This document shows, in pieces, positions 47,694 through 57,005 of a stretch of 64,000 bases of DNA. Origin of the DNA: JALZUE01 sp051251725 (lineage in GTDB: Bacteria > Pseudomonadota > Gammaproteobacteria > Enterobacterales > Alteromonadaceae); the NCBI GenBank assembly GCA_051251725.1, contig JBPOFN010000023.1:1-64000 (forward strand), written 5' to 3'. The notes below the pieces were generated by a model. It did no database searches. It had not been told where the DNA came from and was given only the letters and a program-made list of their open reading frames with translations. The translations under genes and the position numbers were made by a program. The first letter of the stretch is position 1. Every line of letters starts with the position of its first letter.

Positions 47694-49399
47694 GTATTGA
47701 TATTTGTATTGTTGGCAGTGGCGCCGGCGCATCGCCAGTAGCTTACACCTTAGCAAAGGCCGGGGCAAAGGTCGTGGTGTTAGAAAAAGGACCATGGTTA
47801 ACTGAAAAAGAGTTTTATAAAGACGAATTAGCGATCAGTTTACGTGATGCTTATAACCCTAATTTAGCCGATGAACAGCATGTTATTGAAGATGAATATG
47901 TTAGAGATGACGGCAGTAGTTATTGGCAAGGTGAGCCCACCAGTGAATCGGGTTGGAGCTTTTGGAGCGGCACAGTCGTTGGCGGTTCTTCAAATTTTAT
48001 GAGTGGTTATTTTCATCGGCTGAAACCCATGGATTTTCGTTTAGCGTCGGAGTTTGGCGCTATAGCAGGAGCCAATATCGCAGATTGGCCAATAAGCTAT
48101 GATGAATTAGAGCCTTATTATGCCAAAGTAGATGCTGAAATTGGTGTTTCAGGTGCAACCGTTGTGCATCCTTATGTTTCGCCGCGCTCTACTGAATTTT
48201 CATTTCCGCCATTAGCTGAACATCCGATTGCCAATTGGATTGATCAAGCAGCTGAGCAGATTGGCTTTCATAGTTTTCCCGTCCCTAGAGCAATATTATC
48301 AACCCCCGCAATGGGCCGAAATAGCTGTGAATATTCAGGATACTGTTCCAGCTATGGTTGTTCTTCGGGCGCAAAAGGTAGTGGTCGGGCGGCGCTGCTA
48401 AATCACGCGGTAGCATCGGGCAACTGTATTATTAAACCGGAATCTAAAGTTTATAAAATCGAAACGGATGCCAAGGGTGAGATTAGCGGTGTGCTTTATT
48501 ACGACAAAAACGGTGATAAGCAAAAGATCACCGCTAAATATTATATTGTTGCTTGCCAAGCTATTGAAAGTGCACGGCTGTTATTGGCATCTACCGGCGA
48601 TAAATTTCCCGATGGTTTGGCTAATAACAATGGCCAAGTAGGTAAAAATTTAATCTTTAGCGCCGGTGGTACAGGCCGCGGTGATTTTTTCTTTCAAGAC
48701 TTAACTGAAGAAAAGGTCAATCAACTTAGAACCGTTGGCCCTTTTATTAATCGCGGCTTGCAAGACTGGTATCAAATCAGTGATAAAAACTTTGCCGGTA
48801 GTAATGAGCAAGGCAAAGCGAAAGGCGGTACCATTGATTTCCTCTTTCATCAAAACCCAATTGCCAGAGCCATGGGCAGCCAATGGGATGAAAACAACAA
48901 TTTAGTTTGGGGCGAAGCATTAAAAGCGAATTTAAAAACTGAATTTACTGGCTATAAAACCTTACGTTTTGAAGTGTTTAATGACTGGTTACCGAACGAT
49001 AATTGTTTTGTTGCATTAGATGAAACGGTGACTGATAAGTGGGGCGATCCGGTTGCAAAAGTTCGCATTGGTTATCATGAACACGATTTACAAGTAGGGG
49101 AGTATTTAGCCGCCAAAGGTGAAGCATTATTAACCGCGATGGGGGCCAAAAATGTTAGTTCTTCCGTCAGTGGTGCGCCGCCAACAAACTTAATGGCTGG
49201 TGGCTGCCGATTTGGTGATGATCCTAAAACGTCAGTGCTTAATAAATATTGCCAAGCCCATGAGGTAGATAATTTATTTGTTACCGATGGCGCGTTTATG
49301 CCAACCGGTGGCAGTGTGCCATATACGTACACCATTTATGCCAATGCTTTTCGGGTGGCTGAACATATTAAGCAGCGCTGGCAAGGGTTAAACCAATGA
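47690..49399 (+). CDS. GMC-family FAD-dependent dehydrogenase
   Basis: A 569-residue flavoprotein of the glucose-methanol-choline family: FAD-binding IVGSGAGASPVAYTLAKAG at the N-terminus, VGGSSNFMSGYFHRL, and the C-terminal FVTDGAFMPTGGSVPYTYTIYA block. It lacks its own signal peptide, as expected if carried by the Tat subunit encoded just upstream. The substrate may be a sugar or sugar acid such as gluconate; a cytochrome subunit gene is not visible nearby. Confidence 0.87.
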   Translation: MSIDICIVGSGAGASPVAYTLAKAGAKVVVLEKGPWLTEKEFYKDELAISLRDAYNPNLADEQHVIEDEYVRDDGSSYWQGEPTSESGWSFWSGTVVGGSSNFMSGYFHRLKPMDFRLASEFGAIAGANIADWPISYDELEPYYAKVDAEIGVSGATVVHPYVSPRSTEFSFPPLAEHPIANWIDQAAEQIGFHSFPVPRAILSTPAMGRNSCEYSGYCSSYGCSSGAKGSGRAALLNHAVASGNCIIKPESKVYKIETDAKGEISGVLYYDKNGDKQKITAKYYIVACQAIESARLLLASTGDKFPDGLANNNGQVGKNLIFSAGGTGRGDFFFQDLTEEKVNQLRTVGPFINRGLQDWYQISDKNFAGSNEQGKAKGGTIDFLFHQNPIARAMGSQWDENNNLVWGEALKANLKTEFTGYKTLRFEVFNDWLPNDNCFVALDETVTDKWGDPVAKVRIGYHEHDLQVGEYLAAKGEALLTAMGAKNVSSSVSGAPPTNLMAGGCRFGDDPKTSVLNKYCQAHEVDNLFVTDGAFMPTGGSVPYTYTIYANAFRVAEHIKQRWQGLNQ

Positions 49400-49489
49400 T
49401 CTTATAATACCAAACGATAGACAATTCAGTGCTTTTGTTCGTATAAAAACAATGGCTATAATTGATTAGCCCAATGTTAGCTGAACTCA

Positions 49490-49513
49490 GCCTTGCTTGT
49501 ATTTAAGCAAGGC
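49490..49513. terminator. Hairpin at the convergent end of the GMC and Sel1 genes
   Basis: A perfect 9-bp inverted repeat, GCCTTGCTT (49490-49498) and AAGCAAGGC (49505-49513), loop six. It covers the stop codon of the minus-strand gene. There is no T run, so termination is uncertain. Confidence 0.45.
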
Positions 49514-50252
49514 TAGTTTGCTGCTTTAATTCACTCGCAGTTACAAGTGCTTGTTGATAAAGATCAGGTGATGTTTGTTTAAATTCAAGGCACCTTTTTT
49601 TCGCTGGCTGATGTTCTAATTCTGCGGCATTTATCAGCCAAGCTAAGCCCATTAATTGATTTTCTTCTACGCCTTCATTTAAAAAATAAGCGCGAGCAAG
49701 GGCTCCCATTGACCTAACTTCACCGTTTTGTGCTGCTTGTTTAAATATCAAAAAAGATCGCTGTGTTTCGCCATTTTCTCTGTAATTCATTGCTTCTTGA
49801 TACAAACTTTCTAAGTCAATCTCTGCGGCCGATTCACTTTGATTAGACGTTAGTATTTCAGGCTGATAATTTAGCTCAAAATCGCCATTGTCAAAAATAT
49901 CCTTGATGTTTTTTTCCGGTTTTTTATCTGACATTAACCCATGCATTACGGTGTCGTAACGGTTGTTGAGATTTTCAAGAATCTTCTGTTGTTGCGTGAA
50001 CTGTTGTTTGTAGAAATCTATTTCGGTTTTTAAATAATCAATCGTATTATTTTTATCAATAAGTTGCTGGTCGTAATTATTCTTTAAGCTGTCTAAGTGG
50101 CTATGATGAGCAGTATCTATGCGAACATTTTGTTTTTCTGAGTTTTTTTCAAACCGCTCAAGTACAGCTAATACGCTGCTTTCATAATTGCTTTTCATCT
50201 TTTCAAACCACCGAAAAACCTGACTTGGTGCTTTTACGTTATCGTTGGGCAT
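49503..50252 (-). CDS. Coiled-coil protein with Sel1-like repeats
   Basis: A 249-residue protein of unknown function. The first 110 residues form a charged coiled coil; residues about 155-240 hold two to three Sel1/TPR-like helix pairs (SLYQEAMNYRENGETQRS, ALARAYFLNEGVEENQ). No signal peptide or membrane helix. It is divergent from the chemotaxis operon and may share its promoter region, but a role in chemotaxis is only a guess. Confidence 0.65.
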   Translation of the reverse strand: MPNDNVKAPSQVFRWFEKMKSNYESSVLAVLERFEKNSEKQNVRIDTAHHSHLDSLKNNYDQQLIDKNNTIDYLKTEIDFYKQQFTQQQKILENLNNRYDTVMHGLMSDKKPEKNIKDIFDNGDFELNYQPEILTSNQSESAAEIDLESLYQEAMNYRENGETQRSFLIFKQAAQNGEVRSMGALARAYFLNEGVEENQLMGLAWLINAAELEHQPAKKRCLEFKQTSPDLYQQALVTASELKQQTSLA

Positions 50253-50470
50253 ATGTGAAAATCTCGACTAAAAAATAATTTTGTTCGTATATTAACCATA
50301 CTAAAGCGTAATTAAATTGCCTAATAATTTTTGATATTTATCTTTTCTTTAGATTTTATTTCGGACCTTAATTTTTAAAAAAGGTGTATTTTTGTGGTTG
50401 AAATACTCATTGCTGGCTATTTTATTTTTTAATATAAATTCTCAATGAGGCCAACTTGCATAAAATATAT

Positions 50471-50499
50471 TTGTTGGCTATACCTTTGATAGATATAAA
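50471..50499 (+). promoter_or_regulatory. Promoter candidate for the chemotaxis operon
   Basis: TTGTTG (50471-50476), 17 bases, TATAAA (50494-50499), 15 bp before the STAS gene's ATG. This is the best sigma-70-like promoter in the 260-bp spacer. Confidence 0.5.
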
Positions 50500-50514
50500 T
50501 TAATAATTGCTTAA

Positions 50515-50808
50515 ATGTTGATGGAACAATTAGAAATAGAATTACCAAAGGATTTGACTATAGCCCATGTCGAAGCGTTTAAAATACATGCTTTACCGTG
50601 TATTGAAGACGCTGGCAATATCCTCATTATTGATAAACAACTAAATAAAATTGATACCGTTGGTGTGCAATTATTATTATCAATAATTAGCCAAATACTC
50701 TCCCAGAAAAAATCACTAACTTGGCAAAATAACTCTTCAATATTAATTGAAAGTATTAAACAGCTAGGCCTAGAAAACTCTGATTTTAAAAACTACTTAT
50801 TTAATTAA
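50515..50808 (+). CDS. STAS-domain protein of the chemotaxis operon
   Basis: A 97-residue single STAS domain (anti-sigma antagonist fold). The usual phosphorylated serine region D-S-S-G reads D-T-V-G here, so the second serine of that pair is replaced by valine and phosphorylation there is unlikely. It is the first gene of the operon. STAS proteins accompany some cytoplasmic or accessory chemotaxis systems, where they may bind array components. The start could also be the ATG six bases later. Confidence 0.75.
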   Translation: MLMEQLEIELPKDLTIAHVEAFKIHALPCIEDAGNILIIDKQLNKIDTVGVQLLLSIISQILSQKKSLTWQNNSSILIESIKQLGLENSDFKNYLFN

Positions 50809-50825
50809 ATATAAGGAACTTAAAA

Positions 50826-51188
50826 ATGACCAAAGTTTTGGTGGTTGATGATTCGAATTCCATCCGAGATATGGTGAGTTTCACTCTCAAAAGTGCGGGA
50901 TTTAATACAGTTGAAGCCCAAGATGGGTTAGAAGGTTTAAATAAAGCAAAAGTAGAGTCATACGATCTTGTAATTTCGGATGTCAATATGCCCAATATGG
51001 ATGGTATTGAGCTTTGCCAAGAACTGCGAAAATTACCCGCCTTCAAATTTACTCCAATCTTAATGTTAACAACTGAAAGTTCAGGAGATATGAAAATGCG
51101 CGGTAAAGCTGCCGGCGCGACAGGTTGGCTGGTTAAACCATTTAATCCAGAAAAATTATTAGCAACTATTAAACGCGTTGTTAGGTAA
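50826..51188 (+). CDS. cheY: Chemotaxis response regulator CheY
   Basis: A 120-residue single receiver domain: acidic D8/D9, phosphoacceptor D52 in ISDVNMPNMDG, T in LTTES and the lysine in LVKPFNPE. As an output protein of this operon it would carry the signal to a motor or other target. Ribosome site AAGGAAC. cheA follows five bases after the stop. Confidence 0.92.
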   Translation: MTKVLVVDDSNSIRDMVSFTLKSAGFNTVEAQDGLEGLNKAKVESYDLVISDVNMPNMDGIELCQELRKLPAFKFTPILMLTTESSGDMKMRGKAAGATGWLVKPFNPEKLLATIKRVVR

Positions 51189-51193
51189 TATTT

Positions 51194-53311
51194 ATGAGCA
51201 TTGATCTGTCTCAATTCTTACCGACGTTTCTTGAAGAAAGTAACGAAGGGCTAGAAATAATGGAATCTGGGTTGTTAAATCTGCAACCAGAAGATGAAGA
51301 ATCAATACATGCTATCTTTAGGGCGGCTCACTCAATTAAAGGAGGAGCAGGAACTTTTGGTTTTATGCAGGTAACAGACTTTACGCATTTAGTGGAAACA
51401 TTATTAGATGAAATGCGTGATGGCCGCAGAGAAATATTAAAAAGTGATATAGAAATACTACTTGAGTCGGTTGACTGTATTCGCTTGTTAATTGATGCCG
51501 ATCGTCAAGGCAATACTTGTCAAGATGAGAATATCGCTAGAGTTTCAGAACTTCTAAATCAATCATTAAAAAACGACACCTCAATAATAAGTAGCGTTAT
51601 TATTGATGAGCCTAACGAAGTGACCAAACAACGGCGCTGGTTAATTGATTTCATGCCAGAGCATCATTTAGTTCAGACCGGCAATGATCCTATTTTTTTG
51701 TTTAATGCGCTTGCCGATTTGGGCGAGATTAAAGTCACATGTTATACCGATAATATACCGGCATTAGTCGACTTTGATCCGGAAGAATTATATTTATATT
51801 GGAAAATTGAGCTTAGCTCCTCTCATGCCTCAGAGTCCGATATCAGAGAAGTTTTTGAATGGGTTGAAGATGAGTGCAAGTTAGATATCACCATAGCGCC
51901 ATCAAATAGTGAACTAGTTGAAAATAGCGCTCAAAACGAGCAACAAGCGATTGATGACGAATCTGTTCAAACGGAAAAAAGTAGCATTGAAAGTATCACG
52001 ATTAAGCCACCTGAAAGTGCGGAAAATAATAAAGCCCCCTCAACTTATGCTGCTAATAACGACAAACCTCAAGCTAATGTTAAAGCCAAGCCAGAAGTCA
52101 GTTCCATTAGAGTTGGCGTTGATAAAGTTGATAGCTTAATTAATTTAGTTGGTGAGTTAGTCATTACCCAATCAATGTTATCTGAATTAGGTAATGACTT
52201 TGATTTATCTAAGATTGAAAAGTTAACTTCTGGCTTAGATCAACTGTTACAAAATACCAAAGAATTACAAGAAAGTGTCATGCGAATTCGCATGTTACCT
52301 ATTAGTTTTGCCTTTAATCGTTTTCCGAGATTAATTCATGATCTTTCTATTAAAACAGGTAAAGAAATAGAATTAGTTATTAAAGGAGAGCAAACCGAAC
52401 TTGATAAAACCGTGATGGAGCAAATTGGTGATCCCTTAGTGCATCTAGTTAGAAATGCCGCAGATCACGGAATAGAAACCGCCGCTGTTAGGGTTGCCAA
52501 TGGTAAATCAGAAGGAGGAACCATTTCACTTGATGCTTACCATATGGGGGGCTCAATTGTGATTGAAATAAATGATGATGGTAGCGGAATTGATCGCCAA
52601 GCGGTTTTAAATAAAGCCATCGAAAAAGGCATGGTTGAGCCCAATAGCTCATTAACTGATAGCCAGGTTTTTGATTTGATTTTTGAGCCCGGTTTTTCTA
52701 CCGCCCATGAAGTCAGTGATATTTCAGGTCGTGGCGTTGGTATGGATGTTGTTAAGAAAAACATCCAATCATTAGGCGGAAGAATTCAAGTGGAATCTGA
52801 AGCGGGAAAAGGAAGCTGTTTTAAAGTTTATTTACCGCTGACCTTAGCTATTTTAGACGGGCAACTCGTTCGAGTTGGCTCTGAAGTTTACATTATACCG
52901 TTAATTTCAATTGTTGAATCATTACAGGCAAAAACTGAGTTAATCAATAGGGTCTCCGGCAATATGGTTCTGTATCGCTTACGAGAAGATAACGTTCCGG
53001 TTTTGCCCATTTATCAATTATTTAATTTAGATGCCGACAATAATCAAGTGGATAATTCCTTATTGGTCGTTGTGGAGTCTGATGGACAAAAAGTAGGGCT
53101 AATGGTCGATGACCTATTAGCTCAACAACAAGTTGTTATTAAAAGTTTAAAAGATAATTACCAGCAAGTAGATGGTATTTCCGGTGCGACAATTTTAGGT
53201 GATGGCTCTGTAGCTATGATACTCGATATACCAGGAATGATATCGATAGCTTTAAAACAAGCCCAATCAGCCCAAAAAGTGGCAATTAAAGATACTCTCG
53301 AGGTTGTTTAA
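51194..53311 (+). CDS. cheA: Chemotaxis histidine kinase CheA
   Basis: A 705-residue kinase: P1 Hpt domain with H46 in AAHSIKGGAGTFG, a P2-like segment (about 150-245), acidic linker (245-300), P3 dimerisation helices, P4 HATPase with the N-box LVRNAADHG near 417, NDDGSGID and GRGVGMD near 512, and a C-terminal P5 CheW-like domain. All catalytic motifs are intact. Its last base is also the first base of the cheW start codon. Confidence 0.95.
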   Translation: MSIDLSQFLPTFLEESNEGLEIMESGLLNLQPEDEESIHAIFRAAHSIKGGAGTFGFMQVTDFTHLVETLLDEMRDGRREILKSDIEILLESVDCIRLLIDADRQGNTCQDENIARVSELLNQSLKNDTSIISSVIIDEPNEVTKQRRWLIDFMPEHHLVQTGNDPIFLFNALADLGEIKVTCYTDNIPALVDFDPEELYLYWKIELSSSHASESDIREVFEWVEDECKLDITIAPSNSELVENSAQNEQQAIDDESVQTEKSSIESITIKPPESAENNKAPSTYAANNDKPQANVKAKPEVSSIRVGVDKVDSLINLVGELVITQSMLSELGNDFDLSKIEKLTSGLDQLLQNTKELQESVMRIRMLPISFAFNRFPRLIHDLSIKTGKEIELVIKGEQTELDKTVMEQIGDPLVHLVRNAADHGIETAAVRVANGKSEGGTISLDAYHMGGSIVIEINDDGSGIDRQAVLNKAIEKGMVEPNSSLTDSQVFDLIFEPGFSTAHEVSDISGRGVGMDVVKKNIQSLGGRIQVESEAGKGSCFKVYLPLTLAILDGQLVRVGSEVYIIPLISIVESLQAKTELINRVSGNMVLYRLREDNVPVLPIYQLFNLDADNNQVDNSLLVVVESDGQKVGLMVDDLLAQQQVVIKSLKDNYQQVDGISGATILGDGSVAMILDIPGMISIALKQAQSAQKVAIKDTLEVV

Positions 53312-53850
53312 TGGATATTCAATCACTTGCTAAAGACATTCATTCTCAAGGTGAGCAATCGCTTGAGGGCATTGATTTTATTACGAACGGTGAACAGTAT
53401 TTAACGTTTCGCTTAGGCGATGAACAATTTGCCATTGATATTTTATGTGTGGAAGAGATTCGTAGCTGGGAAAGACCAACGCGGATTCCTAATGCCCCCA
53501 ATCATGTTAAAGGGGTTATTAACATGCGAGGTGTGATTGTACCTATTATTGATTTGCGGACAAAATTTGGTGTTGGCCAATCGACATATTCAGAGGTAAC
53601 GGTTGTTATTGTTTTAACGATTAATGGCGAAAATGGCGCTAAAACCATAGGTTTTGTGGTCGATGCGGTGTCCGATGTGTTAAATGCAGAAGACAATCAG
53701 ATAAAAGAATCACCTGCATTTGGCGGTTCTATTTCACCTGAGTTTATTGCGGGGCTAATTAATGTTGATGAAAATGTGGTGACGTTACTCAATGCTGATG
53801 CTTTATATAAAATTGAAAAACACCAATTTAATGGAGGTAGCAAACAATGA
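53311..53850 (+). CDS. cheW: Chemotaxis coupling protein CheW
   Basis: A 179-residue CheW with an N-terminal extension of about 30 residues before the SH3-like core (LTFRLGDEQFAIDILCVEEI, then HVKGVINMRGVIVPIIDLR). It links receptors to CheA. It overlaps cheA by one base and the second cheW by four, giving tight coupling. Confidence 0.93.
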   Translation: MDIQSLAKDIHSQGEQSLEGIDFITNGEQYLTFRLGDEQFAIDILCVEEIRSWERPTRIPNAPNHVKGVINMRGVIVPIIDLRTKFGVGQSTYSEVTVVIVLTINGENGAKTIGFVVDAVSDVLNAEDNQIKESPAFGGSISPEFIAGLINVDENVVTLLNADALYKIEKHQFNGGSKQ

Positions 53851-54305
53851 TCGACACCGAGCAAGAATACCTCACGTTTATTGTAGATAATGAAGAGTTT
53901 GGTGTTGATATCTTATGCGTACAAGAAATTCGCGTGTTATCTAAAATCACCACCTTACCGAATAAGCCTGATTACATTAAAGGCGTAATTAATCTCAGAG
54001 GCGTGATCATTCCTATCGTTGATTTACGTGTCCGCTTTGATAAAGACTCTCTGCAATATAATGAGCAAACCGTCATTATTATTTTGCGTAATCAAAATGT
54101 CGATAAACCCATGGTGGTGGGGATTGTTGTTGATGCAGTATCCGATGTTTATAAATTCACGCATAGTGCGATTAGAGCAGCACCTGATTTTGGTAATAAA
54201 ATTGAACGCTGTTTTATCTATGGCCTAGCGTCAAATGAAGAAAATTTGATTATTTTGCTTGATAGCCAAACGTTACTAAATCAAGACGAATTATATAATT
54301 TATAA
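53847..54305 (+). CDS. cheW: Second chemotaxis coupling protein CheW
   Basis: A 152-residue CheW, shorter than its neighbour and clearly different in sequence (LTFIVDNEEFGVDILCVQEI, YIKGVINLRGVIIPIVDLR). Two CheW genes side by side, with one MCP, are known from Vibrio cholerae chemotaxis cluster III. They may form two kinds of linkage in the array. Confidence 0.93.
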   Translation: MIDTEQEYLTFIVDNEEFGVDILCVQEIRVLSKITTLPNKPDYIKGVINLRGVIIPIVDLRVRFDKDSLQYNEQTVIIILRNQNVDKPMVVGIVVDAVSDVYKFTHSAIRAAPDFGNKIERCFIYGLASNEENLIILLDSQTLLNQDELYNL

Positions 54306-54465
54306 CATTAAAGCGACTAATCAAAATTAATGGTTCACAAAAATTATTAAACAATAAATTTACGTTGTAAGGCATGAGTACCTAAAGTCAATGACGCGGT
54401 GATGTTACTCCTAATAGCCAGAACAACATTAAATGATGAAATTCAATCGAAAGGAATATATTGAA

Positions 54466-56997
54466 ATGTGCCCAAGCAAAGTCATGTCAGTTGAAGAAAA
54501 AACGCAAGAAACACAAATTCAAGAATTATTAGCGCAGATGGATGCTATTAATCGCGTACAAGCGGTGATTGAATTTACGATGGAAGGCTCGATTATTACC
54601 GCGAATGATAACTTTCTCAATGCCATGGGCTATACCCTTGAAGAAATTAAAGGTAAACATCACAGTTTATTTGTTACACCTGAATTTAAAGTCAGTAATG
54701 AATACAAAGAATTTTGGGAGCATTTACAGCGCGGTGAATTTGAATCGAAAGAATACAAACGCTTAGGTAAAAATGGCAAAGAAGTGTGGATCCAGGCGTC
54801 ATACAATCCGATTTTAGATGCCAAAGGTACCCCGACTAAAGTCGTTAAATTTGCCACTGATGTTACTGAGCAAAAACTGCTCAATGCCAATTTTTCCGGC
54901 CAAATTGATGCCATGAGTAAATCGCAAGCGGTGATCGAATTCAATATGGATGGCACCATTATTACCGCGAATGATAATTTTTTGAATGCCATGGGCTATA
55001 CCCTTGAAGAAATTAAAGGCCAACATCATAGCTTGTTTGTTGAGCCGGAATTTAAAATAAGCCATGAATACAAAGAATTTTGGGAAAGCTTAAATCGTGG
55101 TCAATATGAATCGAAAGAATATAAACGATTAGGAAAAGGCGGGAAAGAAATTTGGATACAAGCTTCATATAACCCGATTTTAGATTTAAATGGTAAGCCA
55201 TATAAAGTAGTTAAATTTGCAACCGATGTCAGTGAAGAAAAATTACGTAATGCAGATTTTTCCGGCCAAATTGATGCCATGAGTAAATCGCAAGCGGTGA
55301 TCGAATTCAATATGGATGGCACCATTATTACCGCGAATGATAATTTTTTGAATGCCATGGGCTATACCCTTGAAGAAATTAAAGGCCAACATCATAGCTT
55401 GTTTGTTGAGCCGGAATTTAAAATAAGCCATGAATACAAAGAATTTTGGGAAAGCTTAAATCGTGGTCAATATGAATCGAAAGAATATAAACGATTAGGA
55501 AAAGGCGGGAAAGAAATTTGGATACAAGCTTCATATAACCCGATTTTAGATTTAAATGGTAAGCCATATAAAGTAGTTAAATTTGCAACCGATGTCAGTG
55601 AAGAAAAATTACGTAATGCAGATTTTTCTGGTCAAATTGAAGCTATGAGTAAATCGCAAGCGGTGATCGAATTCAATATGGATGGCACCATTATCACCGC
55701 GAATGATAACTTTTTGAATGCTATGGGATACACACTTCAAGAGATTCAGGGGCAGCATCATAGTATTTTTGTTAGCCCTAGTTATAAATCCACTATTGAA
55801 TATCAGCAGTTTTGGGAAAAGCTTAATCGAGGTGAATATGACAGTAATGAATATTTACGTCTTGGTAAAAATGGTAAAGAAGTATGGATACAAGCTTCGT
55901 ACAATCCTATTTTAGATTTAAACGGTAAAACTTTTAAAGTGGTTAAATACGCGACCGATATAACCGGACGTAAGCAAGCTATCTCGCAGATAAAAGAGAC
56001 CTTAATGACCTTATCTCAAGGTGATTTAACTAAAGGTATAGAAACAGAATTGGTGGGTGAATTTAGTATTATTGGCAATTCTATTAATGAATTTATCAAT
56101 GTGCTAAATGAAATGGTGAGTAATATCCGCACTACCTCAACACAGGTTGTTGATTCGGCAATAGAAATAGCTGCGGGTAACAATGAGCTTAGTCATCGTA
56201 CCGAGTCACAAGCTTCTAGCCTTGAAGAAACAGCCTCAGCGATGGAGGAGCTAACAAGTACGGTTCAGCAAAATGCTGAAAACTCGACCGAAGCAAGTAA
56301 ATTATCATCACTGGTGATGCAAAAAGCGACCAATGGCGGTGAAGTGGTGAAAAATGCCATAACTGCGATGACAGACATTAATCGTTCGAGTAAAAAAATC
56401 GCCGATATTATTAGTGTTATTGATGAAATTGCTTTTCAGACCAATTTATTAGCATTAAATGCAGCGGTTGAAGCCGCAAGAGCTGGAGAACAAGGACGAG
56501 GTTTTGCTGTCGTTGCGGCTGAAGTACGTAATTTAGCTCAGCGCTCTGCTGGCGCCGCAAAAGAAATTAAAGGTTTGATTAATGATAGTGTTGAAGCCGT
56601 TGGCCAAGGCACTAAATTAGTCGATGAAACAGGGCAAACATTTACCGAGTTAGTTTCGTCTATTGATGAAGTCACTGGCATGCTTAATGACATTGATAGT
56701 GCCGGTAAAGAGCAATCAGCAGGCATTGGCGAGGTCAGTGCAGCGGTTAGTCAAATGGATGAAATGACACAACAAAATGCGGCCTTGGTGGAAGAGGCAA
56801 GTGCGTCGAGTCAATCAATGGAAGAACAAGCGCAAGCTTTATTAGAGCAAGTATCCTTTTTCAATATTGGTGAAGAAGAAGTTGAGCCAGTGAAAAGCCC
56901 AGCGAGAAGAAAGTTACCCGTTAAACGTGCAGCGCCAACAGTCGCAAGGCGTGTTCGTGCAACTACGCCATCTGATCAAGAGTGGGAAGAGTTTTAG
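54466..56997 (+). CDS. Soluble methyl-accepting chemotaxis protein with four PAS repeats
   Basis: 843 residues from the ATG at 54466, which has an AAGGA site; an ATG at 54433 would add 11 residues. No membrane helix. Four tandem PAS units of exactly 122 residues (about 22-143, 144-265, 266-387, 388-509) precede a HAMP-like linker and a full MCP signalling domain with the hairpin-tip AFQTNLLALNAAVEAARAGE. Units two and three are identical in DNA (54895-55260 and 55261-55626). The C-terminus is E-W-E-E-F, a CheR-tether-like pentapeptide. PAS receptors of this kind often bind heme or flavin; no ligand can be read here. Confidence 0.92.
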   Translation: MCPSKVMSVEEKTQETQIQELLAQMDAINRVQAVIEFTMEGSIITANDNFLNAMGYTLEEIKGKHHSLFVTPEFKVSNEYKEFWEHLQRGEFESKEYKRLGKNGKEVWIQASYNPILDAKGTPTKVVKFATDVTEQKLLNANFSGQIDAMSKSQAVIEFNMDGTIITANDNFLNAMGYTLEEIKGQHHSLFVEPEFKISHEYKEFWESLNRGQYESKEYKRLGKGGKEIWIQASYNPILDLNGKPYKVVKFATDVSEEKLRNADFSGQIDAMSKSQAVIEFNMDGTIITANDNFLNAMGYTLEEIKGQHHSLFVEPEFKISHEYKEFWESLNRGQYESKEYKRLGKGGKEIWIQASYNPILDLNGKPYKVVKFATDVSEEKLRNADFSGQIEAMSKSQAVIEFNMDGTIITANDNFLNAMGYTLQEIQGQHHSIFVSPSYKSTIEYQQFWEKLNRGEYDSNEYLRLGKNGKEVWIQASYNPILDLNGKTFKVVKYATDITGRKQAISQIKETLMTLSQGDLTKGIETELVGEFSIIGNSINEFINVLNEMVSNIRTTSTQVVDSAIEIAAGNNELSHRTESQASSLEETASAMEELTSTVQQNAENSTEASKLSSLVMQKATNGGEVVKNAITAMTDINRSSKKIADIISVIDEIAFQTNLLALNAAVEAARAGEQGRGFAVVAAEVRNLAQRSAGAAKEIKGLINDSVEAVGQGTKLVDETGQTFTELVSSIDEVTGMLNDIDSAGKEQSAGIGEVSAAVSQMDEMTQQNAALVEEASASSQSMEEQAQALLEQVSFFNIGEEEVEPVKSPARRKLPVKRAAPTVARRVRATTPSDQEWEEF
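54895..55626 (+). repeat. Exact 366-bp tandem duplication (PAS units 2 and 3)
   Basis: 54895-55260 and 55261-55626 are identical base for base as far as I can compare by eye. 366 is 122 codons, so the frame is kept. Units one and four are diverged copies of the same length. This points to a very recent in-frame duplication within an older PAS array. Confidence 0.92.
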
Positions 56998-57005
56998 ACT
57001 GAATA

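Noticed and set aside
54660..55431. Minus-strand ORFs repeated across the PAS array
   Set aside because: They mirror the repeated coding sequence of the MCP on the opposite strand and have no family features.
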